Below are positions 9,331-21,900 of a stretch of 64,000 bases of DNA, piece after piece. Where the stretch lies: positions 3,128,450 through 3,192,449 of the forward strand of contig NC_014962.1 of NCBI RefSeq assembly GCF_000186345.1, read 5' to 3'. Made by a program: the position numbers and the translations under genes. Each line of letters starts with the position of its first letter. Position 1 is the stretch's first letter. This DNA comes from Isosphaera pallida ATCC 43644 (lineage in GTDB: Bacteria > Planctomycetota > Planctomycetia > Isosphaerales > Isosphaeraceae). The notes beneath the pieces were generated by a model. The model saw only the letters and a program-made list of their open reading frames with translations. It had not been told where the DNA came from and made no database searches.

Positions 9331-9368
9331 CACATTCCTTACCCACTTTCGCTTTGGAGTGAGTCCGT

Positions 9369-9513
9369 ATGAGATCCCCTCCCCTTCCCCCTTCCCTTCT
9401 TCAATTCTTCGCTCCTCACTCTCCTCATCCCACCCTCCACCCGACGAGGCCCCACCCTCCACCCTCTTCGTCCGGTCACCCCACCCTCCCCACCCCACAC
9501 CCCACTTTCCACT
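9369..9513. repeat. C-rich low-complexity block
   Basis: A pyrimidine-rich block of CCTCACTCTCC, CCCACCCTCCAC and CCCCACACCCCAC units, ending just before the stop codon of the DUF1080 gene. It belongs to the same dispersed motif family as 4199-4823 and 53372-53562. No ORF of interest crosses it. Confidence 0.75.
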
Positions 9514-9519
9514 CAGGAC

Positions 9520-10278
9520 TTATTGTGGGCGTTCTTGATCGCGGGGCAGCAACCAGATGTTGCGGTATTGCACGGGATCGCCGTGGTCTTGCAGATAGAT
9601 GGGGCCGGGCGTGGCTGGATCGCCTCCTAGACCAGCGCGGGTGTTGTCCACCGGGATCTCGACGTTGTCGTGGATCAGCACCCCGTTGTGACGCACCGTC
9701 ATCCGAGCCGGCTTGACCTTTTGGCCGTCCTTGAAGACCGGGGCCATGAACTCAATGTCGTAGCTTTGCCAGACCGTCGGGGCCTTGCAGGCGTTGACCA
9801 GAGGCTTGGCGACCTCGTAAATCGCCCCGCAGTCGTTGTCCTTACTGTCCAGTCCGTAGCTGTCCAGCACCTGAACTTCGTAACGTCCCTGAAGATAAAC
9901 CCCACTATTGCCTCGTCCCTGACCTTGCTTGCTGGGCATGTAGGGGACGCGGAACTCGACGTGGAGCAGGAAGTCGCCCGCAAACCGTTTGCGGGTCTTG
10001 ATTCCGCCGTCCTTGACCTGAACGGCCTGGCCTTCCACCAGCATCCAAGGGGCCGGCGACTGGCCATCTAGCGCCACCCATTGGTCAAGCGAGCAGCCAT
10101 CGAACAACACCACGGCTCCTTCAGGGGCGGGGGTTGGTTCAACGTCGCGGGCATCCTCGGCTTTGAGGAAAGGGAAGTCGTCGGGCAACGGACCATATTG
10201 AGCCCACGCCGCGCCGGTCAAGCCAAACGAGATGACCACGACGACGGCAAGGATCGAAACGAGAAACCACGACCTCAT
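9520..10278 (-). CDS. Secreted DUF1080 (3-keto-disaccharide hydrolase-like) protein
   Basis: A 252-residue protein with an N-terminal signal peptide (MRSWFLVSILAVVVVISFGL, cleavage probably after AWA near residue 26). One DUF1080 domain follows: the opening VVLFDGCSLDQW, the central NSGVYLQGRYEVQVLDSYG, and the closing GPIYLQDHGDPVQYRNIWL are all family landmarks. The domain is a concanavalin-like jelly roll, greatly expanded in Planctomycetes. Characterised relatives act on 3-keto-glycosides, but the substrate here cannot be told. The ATG at 10278 starts a clean signal sequence; the longer open frame upstream has no such character and is rejected. It appears to be a single gene. Confidence 0.9.
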   Translation of the reverse strand: MRSWFLVSILAVVVVISFGLTGAAWAQYGPLPDDFPFLKAEDARDVEPTPAPEGAVVLFDGCSLDQWVALDGQSPAPWMLVEGQAVQVKDGGIKTRKRFAGDFLLHVEFRVPYMPSKQGQGRGNSGVYLQGRYEVQVLDSYGLDSKDNDCGAIYEVAKPLVNACKAPTVWQSYDIEFMAPVFKDGQKVKPARMTVRHNGVLIHDNVEIPVDNTRAGLGGDPATPGPIYLQDHGDPVQYRNIWLLPRDQERPQ

Positions 10279-11479
10279 TGGGGGAGTCTCCCAAAGTCGC
10301 TGGAGCGACCATGCGGTATGTTTGGAGCGAACGCAGTCCAACACCTCGGAGTCAGACACGTCACCCGCGAGCCGATCGGGTCGACTCATGGTGGCGGGGA
10401 GTTCTTGGTCCGTCAAGAAGCTCGTTTTGGTCGCGTCGGGTGAAGACCGAACTTCAGACGGAGTCGAGCCGCTTGGCTGGGAGTGGGGCGCGCGGAAGGA
10501 AAGTCGGGACCAAGTCGAAGGCAACGACGCCCAAGTCGAGAAGCAGAACTGGAACCCCCACACTAGACGCTCCGACAGCTACCAAGGGAACGCGAGTGGG
10601 ACGAAGCAGGCGACAACGTTGAGGAGTGAAAACTCACTGATGAATCTTCCCGCCTTTCGCCGACCTCGGTCGAGTTTGATCTTCGACGGGATCGTCCCGA
10701 ACCAGACCAGGGCGCAATCCTTTGAAAGCGCTGGTCGGGCGGCTTCGCTCGATTGGCGTCAGGCCCCGGTTCCACTGCGAGTTCAAACCCGCCGACATTG
10801 AGGACGAAATGGATTTCAAACGACATCAATGGGATCGAGGCTCTGCCCCGCTTGCGCCTCTTCTACAGATTTTTTGTTTCGGGTCAATCATCCCTGTTTT
10901 CCCTTCTTTTTATCGTTGGTCGTGGATCGGAAGGGGCGGCGCGGGAGCGTTTAGAAAAAAAAGACCGACGCGGCGGAAGACACGGGTTTGTCGTAACTTG
11001 CCAAACGCCATTGAGGTCGCGCTTTGAAAGGGTTTGATTTGGGTGAGGAAACCGGGTTGGTGTGGGGAAACCGCCTTTGTCTTGTCGCTTGAGGTGGAGT
11101 ATGGTGAAGACCGAAACGAGTTCCCCGGTTGAGTCCGCGCGACGGTTTGGAGGCGCTGGGGTTGCGTTACGTGATGGTGAAGACCGAAACGAGTTCCCCG
11201 GTTGAGTCCGAGGCGGGTTAGAGCGGCGTTGGAGGATGGTGGTTGAGACGTTGGTTGATCCCGAGGTTTGACGGGGACTCAGATCCAAGCTGAGACGTGG
11301 TTGGCCAGATCCGGTCCGGGATTTCGGCAACGCTTCGATTTCGGTGGGTCGAGGTGGCTTGGCCGATCCAGTTGCCAATGAGATGAGTTTGGTTGGTGAG
11401 TTTGCGAGGCGACGTTCAGTCGCAGCTCGTCTCGATTCAGTCCCGAGGAGATTCGGATGGTTGGATCGAGAGGTTTGAA
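10279..11479. other. Gene-poor intergenic region with a repeat pair
   Basis: About 1.2 kb between divergent genes (DUF1080 on -, ADP-ribosylglycohydrolase on +). The open frames here have unusual composition and no recognisable domain, so none is called. It should hold both promoters. The only structured element noticed is the 37-bp direct repeat pair at 11101-11210. Confidence 0.6.
11101..11210. repeat. Exact 37-bp direct repeat, period 73 bp (CRISPR-like pair)
   Basis: Two identical 37-bp copies at 11101-11137 and 11174-11210 start ATGGTGAAGACCGAAACG and end CCCCGGTTGAGTCCG. They are separated by 36 bp of unrelated sequence. Repeat length, spacer length and period match a minimal or relic CRISPR unit. 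The sequence differs from the main array repeat and has only a weak internal dyad (ACCG/CGGT). A third copy was not found on either side. Confidence 0.6.
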
Positions 11480-12883
11480 ATGAGTAGTGTTGCGGGGAGA
11501 GCGTTTGTCATGCGGAAGTCGCCCGACCTGGATTCGACGCGAGGCTGCCTGGTGGGGTTGGCGGTGGGCAATGCTCTGGGAGCTCCTCTGGAGGGTGTGA
11601 CCTCCCGCAAGATCGAGGCGACTTATGGAGTCGTCCGAGACTACGTGGACGGCGTTCGCGCCTGGAGACGCAAGCCGGATCGCTGGCGGTTGCCGGGTCT
11701 TCATGCCGACGACGGTCAGCAGGCCTTGGCGTTGGCGGACGTGATCATTGATCGTGGCCGGGTGTCGTCCCGCGATTTGGCGGATCGTTTGCTAGCGCTT
11801 GAGGCGGCGTGTCCCGATCATTACGGGGGAGCGTTTCGGTCAATCGGTCGAAGTCTCAAAGCCACCCTGACCGATCTCGCCAACGGCGTGCCGCCTTCGT
11901 TGTCGGGTCAGGTTTCCGCGGGCACGTCGGCCTCGGCGCGGGTCGTACCCCTGGCGATACGTTTGGCCCATCGGTTGAATCCGCCTCCGGCCACGGAGTC
12001 GGTCTCAACCAGCGAGTTTGTAGCGCGGGCCAACGCGGAGGCGGAGTCGCGCTCAGATTGCGACGACCAGGACGTTCGGCCCTCGTTGTGGAATCCGTTG
12101 GATGCCGAGGCGCTTGAGGATTTGTTGGCCGCGACGCTGCCGACCCATCGAGACATTCGCGCCCTGGCGGGAGCCGCGGCGGTGGTCTCGGCCCTGGTGC
12201 GGGTGTTGCGGGGAGAACCATCCACCGCCAGCTTGATTTTCCGAGTCGCCGCCGACACCCGCGACGCGGAGAATCTGATCGCCGCCCGCTATGGCGACAC
12301 CCTTCACGGCGTCGCCAACCACCGCCACGCCGTATCGACCGCCCTAGCCGCGGCCGAAGCGGCGTTGGACCACCTGACCCGCGGCAAAAGCTACCGCCAC
12401 CTGACTCGCCAGGCCGGACGCCACGGAGCCGACAAAGCGTTCCATCATCCCACAATTGGATTTGCGCCCGCACTTGTGCCAACGTGTTTGTATCTTTTTG
12501 TAAAAAGTCAATCGTTTGGGGATGCTCTCATGTCCTTGATGAGGTTGGGTGGCGACACCGACACGGCTGGAGCGATCCTAGGAGCGTTGTCTGGGGCGCG
12601 TGATGGTCGTTCGGGGATTCCCGACCACTGGTTGGAGGGGTTGCGAGATACGCGCAGTTTTGACCTTCGTGCCCGTGCTTTGGCGGGTCGTCTGGAGTCA
12701 ACCGCGACGATTCCCGATCTTGTGGCTACTGAGAAAATGCATACAGAGCAAGAGCGGTTCTATCGAGCCGATCTTCTGACTCGCCATGGCGTCATCCGCG
12801 GTCAATCGTATCCGACCCGAGCCCGCGGTAATGGCGACCACCCTGGTCGTGGTCGTGAAGGTCGCAATGCCCGTTTATCTTAA
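11480..12883 (+). CDS. ADP-ribosylglycohydrolase family protein
   Basis: A 467-residue protein of the ADP-ribosyl-[dinitrogen reductase] hydrolase / ARH fold. Metal-binding landmarks are present: GCLVGLAVGNALGAPLEG near residue 17, DDGQQALALADV near 75 (family usually DDTxM), and GGDTDTAGAILGALSGARDG near 360. The family removes ADP-ribose from arginine, DNA or small molecules using two Mg ions. The middle section is longer than in typical 300-aa members, and about 60 C-terminal residues lie beyond the domain. ATG 11480 is supported by GAGAGG six bases upstream. The first motif reads DDGQQ rather than DDT, so the metal site may be altered. It ends 56 bp before the first, degenerate CRISPR repeat. 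Whether it has anything to do with the array is unknown. Confidence 0.82.
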   Translation: MSSVAGRAFVMRKSPDLDSTRGCLVGLAVGNALGAPLEGVTSRKIEATYGVVRDYVDGVRAWRRKPDRWRLPGLHADDGQQALALADVIIDRGRVSSRDLADRLLALEAACPDHYGGAFRSIGRSLKATLTDLANGVPPSLSGQVSAGTSASARVVPLAIRLAHRLNPPPATESVSTSEFVARANAEAESRSDCDDQDVRPSLWNPLDAEALEDLLAATLPTHRDIRALAGAAAVVSALVRVLRGEPSTASLIFRVAADTRDAENLIAARYGDTLHGVANHRHAVSTALAAAEAALDHLTRGKSYRHLTRQAGRHGADKAFHHPTIGFAPALVPTCLYLFVKSQSFGDALMSLMRLGGDTDTAGAILGALSGARDGRSGIPDHWLEGLRDTRSFDLRARALAGRLESTATIPDLVATEKMHTEQERFYRADLLTRHGVIRGQSYPTRARGNGDHPGRGREGRNARLS

Positions 12884-12939
12884 GTTAAGTTAACATAAAC
12901 ATACATACTCTTCCTGAAGTTAGAAGATTCTAGTTTTTC
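12884..12939. other. AT-rich junction at the trailer end of the CRISPR array
   Basis: These 56 bases are markedly AT-rich (ACATAAACATACATACT, TTAAGTTAAGTTAAC) against a GC-rich background. They separate the ADP-ribosylglycohydrolase stop codon from the degenerate repeat. They are too short for a normal leader and, with the array read on the - strand, lie at its downstream end, where they may help end transcription. Confidence 0.5.
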
Positions 12940-15900
12940 TTATTGTCATTTCGTCGTCGTTGAGGACGCGGAAACGGTGCGCAAGTCGACGCGGGTTAAG
13001 CTCCGTCCCAAGCTTCAATGGGGCCGCGTCGTTGAGGACGCGGAAACACCAAATCGCAGCGGTCACTCGGATCGGCTGCGTCGTGCTTCAATGGGGCCGC
13101 GTCGTTGAGGACGCGGAAACCCACGACGACCCATTCGCGCGCGTCAACTGAAACAGCTTCAATGGGGCCGCGTCGTTGAGGACGCGGAAACATCCAAACC
13201 GTTGCGCGCATCCAGGCGGTCACGCGTGCTTCAATGGGGCCGCGTCGTTGAGGACGCGGAAACTTCACCGAGGAGTGAAAAACCTCCAACTCCTCGAGAG
13301 GCTTCAATGGGGCCGCGTCGTTGAGGACGCGGAAACCGCCGGCGAGGAGCATGTGCTCCGCATCCTTGCACAGCTTCAATGGGGCCGCGTCGTTGAGGAC
13401 GCGGAAACGATGAGGCGCCTTACGGAGCGTCCGTCATGTTTGTCGAGCTTCAATGGGGCCGCGTCGTTGAGGACGCGGAAACGGCCGTCGGGCGGGTCGC
13501 CATCCGGCAGAACCCGCCGCTTCAATGGGGCCGCGTCGTTGAGGACGCGGAAACCCATCCAGCACATACGATGCGATCGTCGCTGCCAGGCTTCAATGGG
13601 GCCGCGTCGTTGAGGACGCGGAAACGCGCGCTCGGATCATCAGGACGACGCATGAACTCATGCTTCAATGGGGCTGCGTCGTTGAGGACGCGGAAACCCA
13701 CCACCACCACCCGCACTCACTCGTCCCACACCAGCTTCAATGGGGCCGCGTCGTTGAGGACGCGGAAACGTCGAAGTGTCATACGCCTTGCTCTACACGG
13801 AGCGGCTTCAATGGGGCCGCGTCGTTGAGGACGCGGAAACGAAAGAGGTTCTCGACCAATCGTCGGACGCGATTCGCGCTTCAATGGGGCCGCGTCGTTG
13901 AGGACGCGGAAACGGTTGAGAGTCGCGCCCTTTTTTCAGTCCCCCCCCTCGCTTCAATGGGGCCGCGTCGTTGAGGACGCGGAAACGACATGCCCGGCGA
14001 CCTTCTCGACACGGGCGACGTGGCTTCAATGGGGCCGCGTCGTTGAGGACGCGGAAACCGAGCATTTCAGAAGGCTCAGGAGTCGCTTGCAATTGGCTTC
14101 AATGGGGCCGCGTCGTTGAGGACGCGGAAACGCCAAAGAGATGATCGAGGAGATCAAGGCCGCGAAGCTTCAATGGGGCCGCGTCGTTGAGGACGCGGAA
14201 ACAGGAGTGGATGCGTGACGGACGCTTCCTCCTCGGTGGCTTCAATGGGGCCGCGTCGTTGAGGACGCGGAAACCCGACGCCTTGAAGAAGTGACAAACA
14301 CGCGTTGCCGTGCTTCAATGGGGCCGCGTCGTTGAGGACGCGGAAACCGACGCGCAGTACGCAGCTAAAAGGGTTTTTCACCGCTTCAATGGGGCCGCGT
14401 CGTTGAGGACGCGGAAACGAGGGCTGAAAGGAGGGTTTGTATTTGGCCATGATGGCTTCAATGGGGCCGCGTCGTTGAGGACGCGGAAACCCCCCGGTGC
14501 GGCGGGGTGGGGTCAGTCTACGTTGATGCTTCAATGGGGCCGCGTCGTTGAGGACGCGGAAACACGAAAGCCAATAACGCCGAGTCGAATCATCGGCGTC
14601 GCTTCAATGGGGCCGCGTCGTTGAGGACGCGGAAACTCCGCTTCAGCTTGTCGAACTCCGCTTCGTTCGGCTGCTTCAATGGGGCCGCGTCGTTGAGGAC
14701 GCGGAAACTTCTTGTTCAAGGAGGCGGGAGGTTCTCGTTCGACGTGCTTCAATGGGGCCGCGTCGTTGAGGACGCGGAAACCTCGGACGCTCACGACGTC
14801 GCGCGCCCCGGCCAGAGCGCTTCAATGGGGCCGCGTCGTTGAGGACGCGGAAACAAATCAGACAAGGATTCGGCGTCATCGTCAGAGGTCGCTTCAATGG
14901 GGCCGCGTCGTTGAGGACGCGGAAACCAAGCAAGCTGACTCTACCCGGCTCCGCACCCACTTGCTTCAATGGGGCCGCGTCGTTGAGGACGCGGAAACAA
15001 CCTAAGGAGGCGAATCCTTATGAACACCGTATGCGCTTCAATGGGGCCGCGTCGTTGAGGACGCGGAAACCGCCGCCGCCGGTCGCGGGCTGGTCGGCTC
15101 ACGAGGCTTCAATGGGGCCGCGTCGTTGAGGACGCGGAAACTGAACTCTATCGGCGCGGCCTCACCTTCAAGATCAAGGCTTCAATGGGGCCGCGTCGTT
15201 GAGGACGCGGAAACGTTCTTGGCGACTTCTCCAGTGCTGAGGCGGAAGCGCTTCAATGGGGCCGCGTCGTTGAGGACGCGGAAACATCGTCGATCAGATC
15301 ATCGAAGCTTGGGAGCATGAGGGCTTCAATGGGGCCGCGTCGTTGAGGACGCGGAAACCTTCCTTCGGGCGGCTTATCGGTCAAGAACTTGTCCAAGCTT
15401 CAATGGGGCCGCGTCGTTGAGGACGCGGAAACGACCCCTTCGCCTTCAATCGTCGTTCTTGCCACCCGAGGCTTCAATGGGGCCGCGTCGTTGAGGACGC
15501 GGAAACTGAGGCTTCCGGTTGCCAAGGCGCGTGTGAGCTTGAGGGTGCTTCAATGGGGCCGCGTCGTTGAGGACGCGGAAACCCCTTTGGCGCAGTCAGC
15601 CTGCGCATCGCGTCGCCGCTTCAATGGGGCCGCGTCGTTGAGGACGCGGAAACTCAGGCCAAGAATGATGAGCTTCTCTGAAACAATGGCTTCAATGGGG
15701 CCGCGTCGTTGAGGACGCGGAAACATCCCATCTCCAAACTGATGAGCATGCTCAGAAAGGCTTCAATGGGGCCGCGTCGTTGAGGACGCGGAAACCGGAG
15801 CGGTTGGTTCGGGATGTGCAGCAGCGCGGCGGCTTCAATGGGGCCGCGTCGTTGAGGACGCGGAAACGTTACGGAAATCATCATGCGTGTGGCAGTTTGG

Positions 15901-18900
15901 ATTGCTTCAATGGGGCCGCGTCGTTGAGGACGCGGAAACTTGGAGGCCGCGATGATGGGCGAGCCATGAACGGTGCTTCAATGGGGCCGCGTCGTTGAGG
16001 ACGCGGAAACCAATGGGATCTGGTTCTCGATGCAAAGCTCACCCTGCTTCAATGGGGCCGCGTCGTTGAGGACGCGGAAACGGCAAGCGTCTCGGTCGAC
16101 TCCCACCGCGTGCCGGGGCTTCAATGGGGCCGCGTCGTTGAGGACGCGGAAACGGGGTTGGGGATCACGACGGCGGCATGACCAAACGGCTTCAATGGGG
16201 CCGCGTCGTTGAGGACGCGGAAACTGTCCGGGATGAACCGAATCTCAACGCGACGTCCGTAGCTTCAATGGGGCCGCGTCGTTGAGGACGCGGAAACGAG
16301 TCGCGTTGCGAAAGACCGCGTCGCATTGTTCGGGGCCGCTTCAATGGGGCCGCGTCGTTGAGGACGCGGAAACTGTTTTGGTGTGCCAAGTTTTGGTCTG
16401 CCAAAATGACCGCTTCAATGGGGCCGCGTCGTTGAGGACGCGGAAACCCAAGTCCACCCCGCCACGGCAAGGCATGTCAAAATGCTTCAATGGGGCCGCG
16501 TCGTTGAGGACGCGGAAACGTAAGGATTGACGTTATAAAAATTGACTAACGTTTTCGCTTCAATGGGGCCGCGTCGTTGAGGACGCGGAAACCGTGCAGG
16601 TCACGGGTGTTCTCAATGAGCAGCCTCTGGAGTGCTTCAATGGGGCCGCGTCGTTGAGGACGCGGAAACGTCGAACGCCCGAAACGGCAAAATCACGGTC
16701 GATGGCCGCTTCAATGGGGCCGCGTCGTTGAGGACGCGGAAACCACGTTTTTCCGCAATCTGTCCATCGCGCGAGGAGTTGCTTCAATGGGGCCGCGTCG
16801 TTGAGGACGCGGAAACCACGTTTTTCCGCAATCTGTCCATCGCGCGAGGAGTTGCTTCAATGGGGCCGCGTCGTTGAGGACGCGGAAACCTCTTTTCCGC
16901 CCGGCATGACGACCTTCACGAAACACGCTTCAATGGGGCCGCGTCGTTGAGGACGCGGAAACGCTCCAATCCCGAACGAACCCAAGGAGAGGCGTGGGGC
17001 TTCAATGGGGCCGCGTCGTTGAGGACGCGGAAACCGACTCCGAGACACCGTGAGTCAGAACGACCGACCCGCTTCAATGGGGCCGCGTCGTTGAGGACGC
17101 GGAAACGACATGGATCGGACCATACTCACTCGTCCTTACCATCGCTTCAATGGGGCCGCGTCGTTGAGGACGCGGAAACAGCGCGCAGTCTTTGCCCAGC
17201 GACACGACGATGCCGTGCTTCAATGGGGCCGCGTCGTTGAGGACGCGGAAACGAGGTCGTCGTAATTCTCATGGGGAGACGCTGAAGAGCTTCAATGGGG
17301 CCGCGTCGTTGAGGACGCGGAAACTTTCCAAAGTCAGGTAACAAGAAATCAGAGAACAAGCTTCAATGGGGCCGCGTCGTTGAGGACGCGGAAACCGGGG
17401 GCGGCTTCGTTTTTGAGAAATCACGAGACCGCGCTTCAATGGGGCCGCGTCGTTGAGGACGCGGAAACTCGCGCAAGTTGTGATAGGCGTCGGGCTTGGT
17501 GTCGCTTCAATGGGGCCGCGTCGTTGAGGACGCGGAAACGCAGCGCATCCACCCCGGCCACCATGTCCTCACCTGGCTTCAATGGGGCCGCGTCGTTGAG
17601 GACGCGGAAACTCAATTTCAAAGCACGGCACCAAAGGAACCGCGTCGGCTTCAATGGGGCCGCGTCGTTGAGGACGCGGAAACGTCCAAGGGCCTCTTCG
17701 GGGGGACGCCGGTTCGGCCAACGCTTCAATGGGGCCGCGTCGTTGAGGACGCGGAAACGAGATGGGGGAGGACGCGATCACAATCAACTACCCGCTTCAA
17801 TGGGGCCGCGTCGTTGAGGACGCGGAAACGCGGCTCAACAAAAAGGAGTCTTATTGCATGAGCTTCAATGGGGCCGCGTCGTTGAGGACGCGGAAACTAC
17901 GTCACCGTTCCGTCCGATCTATCCCACTTCCGTCGCAGCTTCAATGGGGCCGCGTCGTTGAGGACGCGGAAACGCGGAGCTCGACGCGATCAAGACGCGG
18001 TTCGATCGGCTTCAATGGGGCCGCGTCGTTGAGGACGCGGAAACAGGTAGAGCACCGCCAACGCACGCCGGTGACCCGACTCGCTTCAATGGGGCCGCGT
18101 CGTTGAGGACGCGGAAACATCCTTTCTGTTGAGAGGAACAACGTGTTCTTCTCAAGCTTCAATGGGGCCGCGTCGTTGAGGACGCGGAAACGAACGCAAC
18201 CGTGACTGCCGACGGCATCGGCACCCCCAGCTTCAATGGGGCCGCGTCGTTGAGGACGCGGAAACCCATCGAAATGACCCACAGTTCATCCAAATCGACG
18301 TGCTTCAATGGGGCCGCGTCGTTGAGGACGCGGAAACATGACGCCAGCGTTGTGGCGGCGATTCCGGCTTTTGTCGCTTCAATGGGGCCGCGTCGTTGAG
18401 GACGCGGAAACGGGACGAAACTTGAACATGACGAATAATTTCCGCCAGCTTCAATGGGGCCGCGTCGTTGAGGACGCGGAAACTCGAGCCGCACCACCCG
18501 AATCAACCTTGCGAGCGGAGCTTCAATGGGGCCGCGTCGTTGAGGACGCGGAAACCGTCAATCATGAGCGATGTCCCGAACGCCTTCTGGTCGCTTCAAT
18601 GGGGCCGCGTCGTTGAGGACGCGGAAACAAGATGGTTCAAGTTGAGGTTCTCACTCACGGGACGGCTTCAATGGGGCCGCGTCGTTGAGGACGCGGAAAC
18701 AAGGCTCAATCGCGTCACGTATCAACACGAAAAACAGCTTCAATGGGGCCGCGTCGTTGAGGACGCGGAAACTGAACATAGCCGGTATCAAGGAAGCTCT
18801 CGCCTTTGCTTCAATGGGGCCGCGTCGTTGAGGACGCGGAAACGAACCAGAAATCGATCGGGTCCGCTGCGCATCCGATGGCTTCAATGGGGCCGCGTCG

Positions 18901-21900
18901 TTGAGGACGCGGAAACTCACCGATCGGCACGAATCTCGACCCCGAAAGGGCAGGCTTCAATGGGGCCGCGTCGTTGAGGACGCGGAAACACGAGGTCAAA
19001 TCCTTGTCCCGTCTCGTCACCTGAAGCTTCAATGGGGCCGCGTCGTTGAGGACGCGGAAACCCTTTTCGGGATTCAAAGAGAACTCAATCACGATGCGGC
19101 TTCAATGGGGCCGCGTCGTTGAGGACGCGGAAACATCCGGCTCCATGCCGGGTTCAGGCGGCTTGGGTTGCTTCAATGGGGCCGCGTCGTTGAGGACGCG
19201 GAAACGCTCAATGCTCGTTCGGAAGAGAAACAGCTTCGCCGGCTTCAATGGGGCCGCGTCGTTGAGGACGCGGAAACAACCACGATGTCCTTGAGTTCAG
19301 GAGCCGTGTTGAGCTTCAATGGGGCCGCGTCGTTGAGGACGCGGAAACGCCCTCGCAGCGAGAGGGAGACACACAGCCCGTCTTGGCTTCAATGGGGCCG
19401 CGTCGTTGAGGACGCGGAAACCAAAGACTCCATGTTCTTCGCGTGGTTTTCGGCGGGCTTCAATGGGGCCGCGTCGTTGAGGACGCGGAAACGCTCTCAC
19501 GTCTCGGTGGAACCTGCTGCGTTATCCGAGCTTCAATGGGGCCGCGTCGTTGAGGACGCGGAAACCTTGCCCGCAACCAGCAAACCGTAACCGATGGCAA
19601 CCGCTTCAATGGGGCCGCGTCGTTGAGGACGCGGAAACCAGTTACGAGGAATCGGGCGTCGCCGCCACAAAGACGAGCTTCAATGGGGCCGCGTCGTTGA
19701 GGACGCGGAAACCGGCTCGGGCTTGAGATTCGAGACCGCGTGGCCATGCTTCAATGGGGCCGCGTCGTTGAGGACGCGGAAACTTGGTGACAGTACTCAC
19801 ATCGCCACTGAGAATCCGCCGGCTTCAATGGGGCCGCGTCGTTGAGGACGCGGAAACCCCTCGAAGAGTTCGGGGTTTTCCACTCCCCCTCGGGCTTCAA
19901 TGGGGCCGCGTCGTTGAGGACGCGGAAACCTCTCCCACCGGTGATGAAGGACGGGCGCCACGTCCTCGCTTCAATGGGGCCGCGTCGTTGAGGACGCGGA
20001 AACAAGGCCGTCGCCATCGTACCAGACCAACGGAACGCCGCTTCAATGGGGCCGCGTCGTTGAGGACGCGGAAACCTTGTGGAGCGACTCCTCGTCACCC
20101 TGTCCCAAGTCGAGCTTCAATGGGGCCGCGTCGTTGAGGACGCGGAAACAGAAGAAATCGATGCGGCCCAAGCCAAGCTCAGCCAGGCTTCAATGGGGCC
20201 GCGTCGTTGAGGACGCGGAAACATTGCCTAACTCCACGCTCATCTCCGCACGGATGAGCGCTTCAATGGGGCCGCGTCGTTGAGGACGCGGAAACAACAA
20301 GTTGGGATCTTGGTAGTAACGGTTGGCAATCGCTTCAATGGGGCCGCGTCGTTGAGGACGCGGAAACGCATGGATTGCGGGACGACCCGTGGGGGTCTCA
20401 CCGCGCTTCAATGGGGCCGCGTCGTTGAGGACGCGGAAACGGGGAGACAAGCCCGTCTCGACCTCAAACCAAATTTGGCTTCAATGGGGCCGCGTCGTTG
20501 AGGACGCGGAAACGAGACCGGCGACACGACGGGTTGCCGGACCAGTCACGCTTCAATGGGGCCGCGTCGTTGAGGACGCGGAAACCTGGTCCGGTCTATG
20601 CCCGGTCGTCATCTGTGCCGCTTCAATGGGGCCGCGTCGTTGAGGACGCGGAAACATCCCTCCGCGACGAACATTTCCTCAGCTCGCCTTGCTTCAATGG
20701 GGCCGCGTCGTTGAGGACGCGGAAACGAGGGGAGGGCGCCGGGCACGGTTCTTTTCGTGTCCTGCCGCTTCAATGGGGCCGCGTCGTTGAGGACGCGGAA
20801 ACTCGATTTGCGCCAAGCTCATCGGCCTGTTCGCCAACGCTTCAATGGGGCCGCGTCGTTGAGGACGCGGAAACCCCACGGTTCGCCCCAGGAGAGCCGT
20901 CCCTTGGAGGGCTTCAATGGGGCCGCGTCGTTGAGGACGCGGAAACCCCTAAGAAGAAGTTACACTGGCCCGACTTCGACGGGGCTTCAATGGGGCCGCG
21001 TCGTTGAGGACGCGGAAACCATCACGCGATGCCGCGTCCCATGTCATCCCGACGACGCTTCAATGGGGCCGCGTCGTTGAGGACGCGGAAACGCTCCTCG
21101 GGGGGGCGCTCCCAAGAATTCGATCGCAGCTTCAATGGGGCCGCGTCGTTGAGGACGCGGAAACTGCTGAAGACGCGTTGGCCTCATCTTTATCAAGATC
21201 GCTTCAATGGGGCCGCGTCGTTGAGGACGCGGAAACTGCGCGCTAATGGCCACGATCTGGGAATTGTGTCGCGCTTCAATGGGGCCGCGTCGTTGAGGAC
21301 GCGGAAACCTCGATATTGGCCGTGCTATTGGCGCCGCCCGCCATCTGCTTCAATGGGGCCGCGTCGTTGAGGACGCGGAAACTTTGAATGCGTTGGTGAA
21401 CCGTGCCGGCATCGATCAGCTTCAATGGGGCCGCGTCGTTGAGGACGCGGAAACGTGGCCTTGTTGACTGATGGTGGTTGTGGTCACACAGCTTCAATGG
21501 GGCCGCGTCGTTGAGGACGCGGAAACGGCCAGCCCGCGGCCGGTGACGTGTGGACAGCGAGGCTTCAATGGGGCCGCGTCGTTGAGGACGCGGAAACCGT
21601 TCTGGTGGGGTTCCCGTGTAAGCTCGGAACACTTGCTTCAATGGGGCCGCGTCGTTGAGGACGCGGAAACGCGCCCAGACGCCAAGCGACCCAGGTGCGT
21701 TCCGCGCTTCAATGGGGCCGCGTCGTTGAGGACGCGGAAACGGCGGGTGCCAATTCGTTTGTGATGCAGGTTCTAAGGCTTCAATGGGGCCGCGTCGTTG
21801 AGGACGCGGAAACGTGAGCAGATCATGATGCTGGCGTGCGAACGCCCCAAGCTTCAATGGGGCCGCGTCGTTGAGGACGCGGAAACAGGGTCGCCCCGGC

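Noticed and set aside
10232-10801. A 189-codon ORF in the 10.3-11.5 kb gap
   Set aside because: No start signal, no domain, biased composition; overlaps other equally unconvincing frames.
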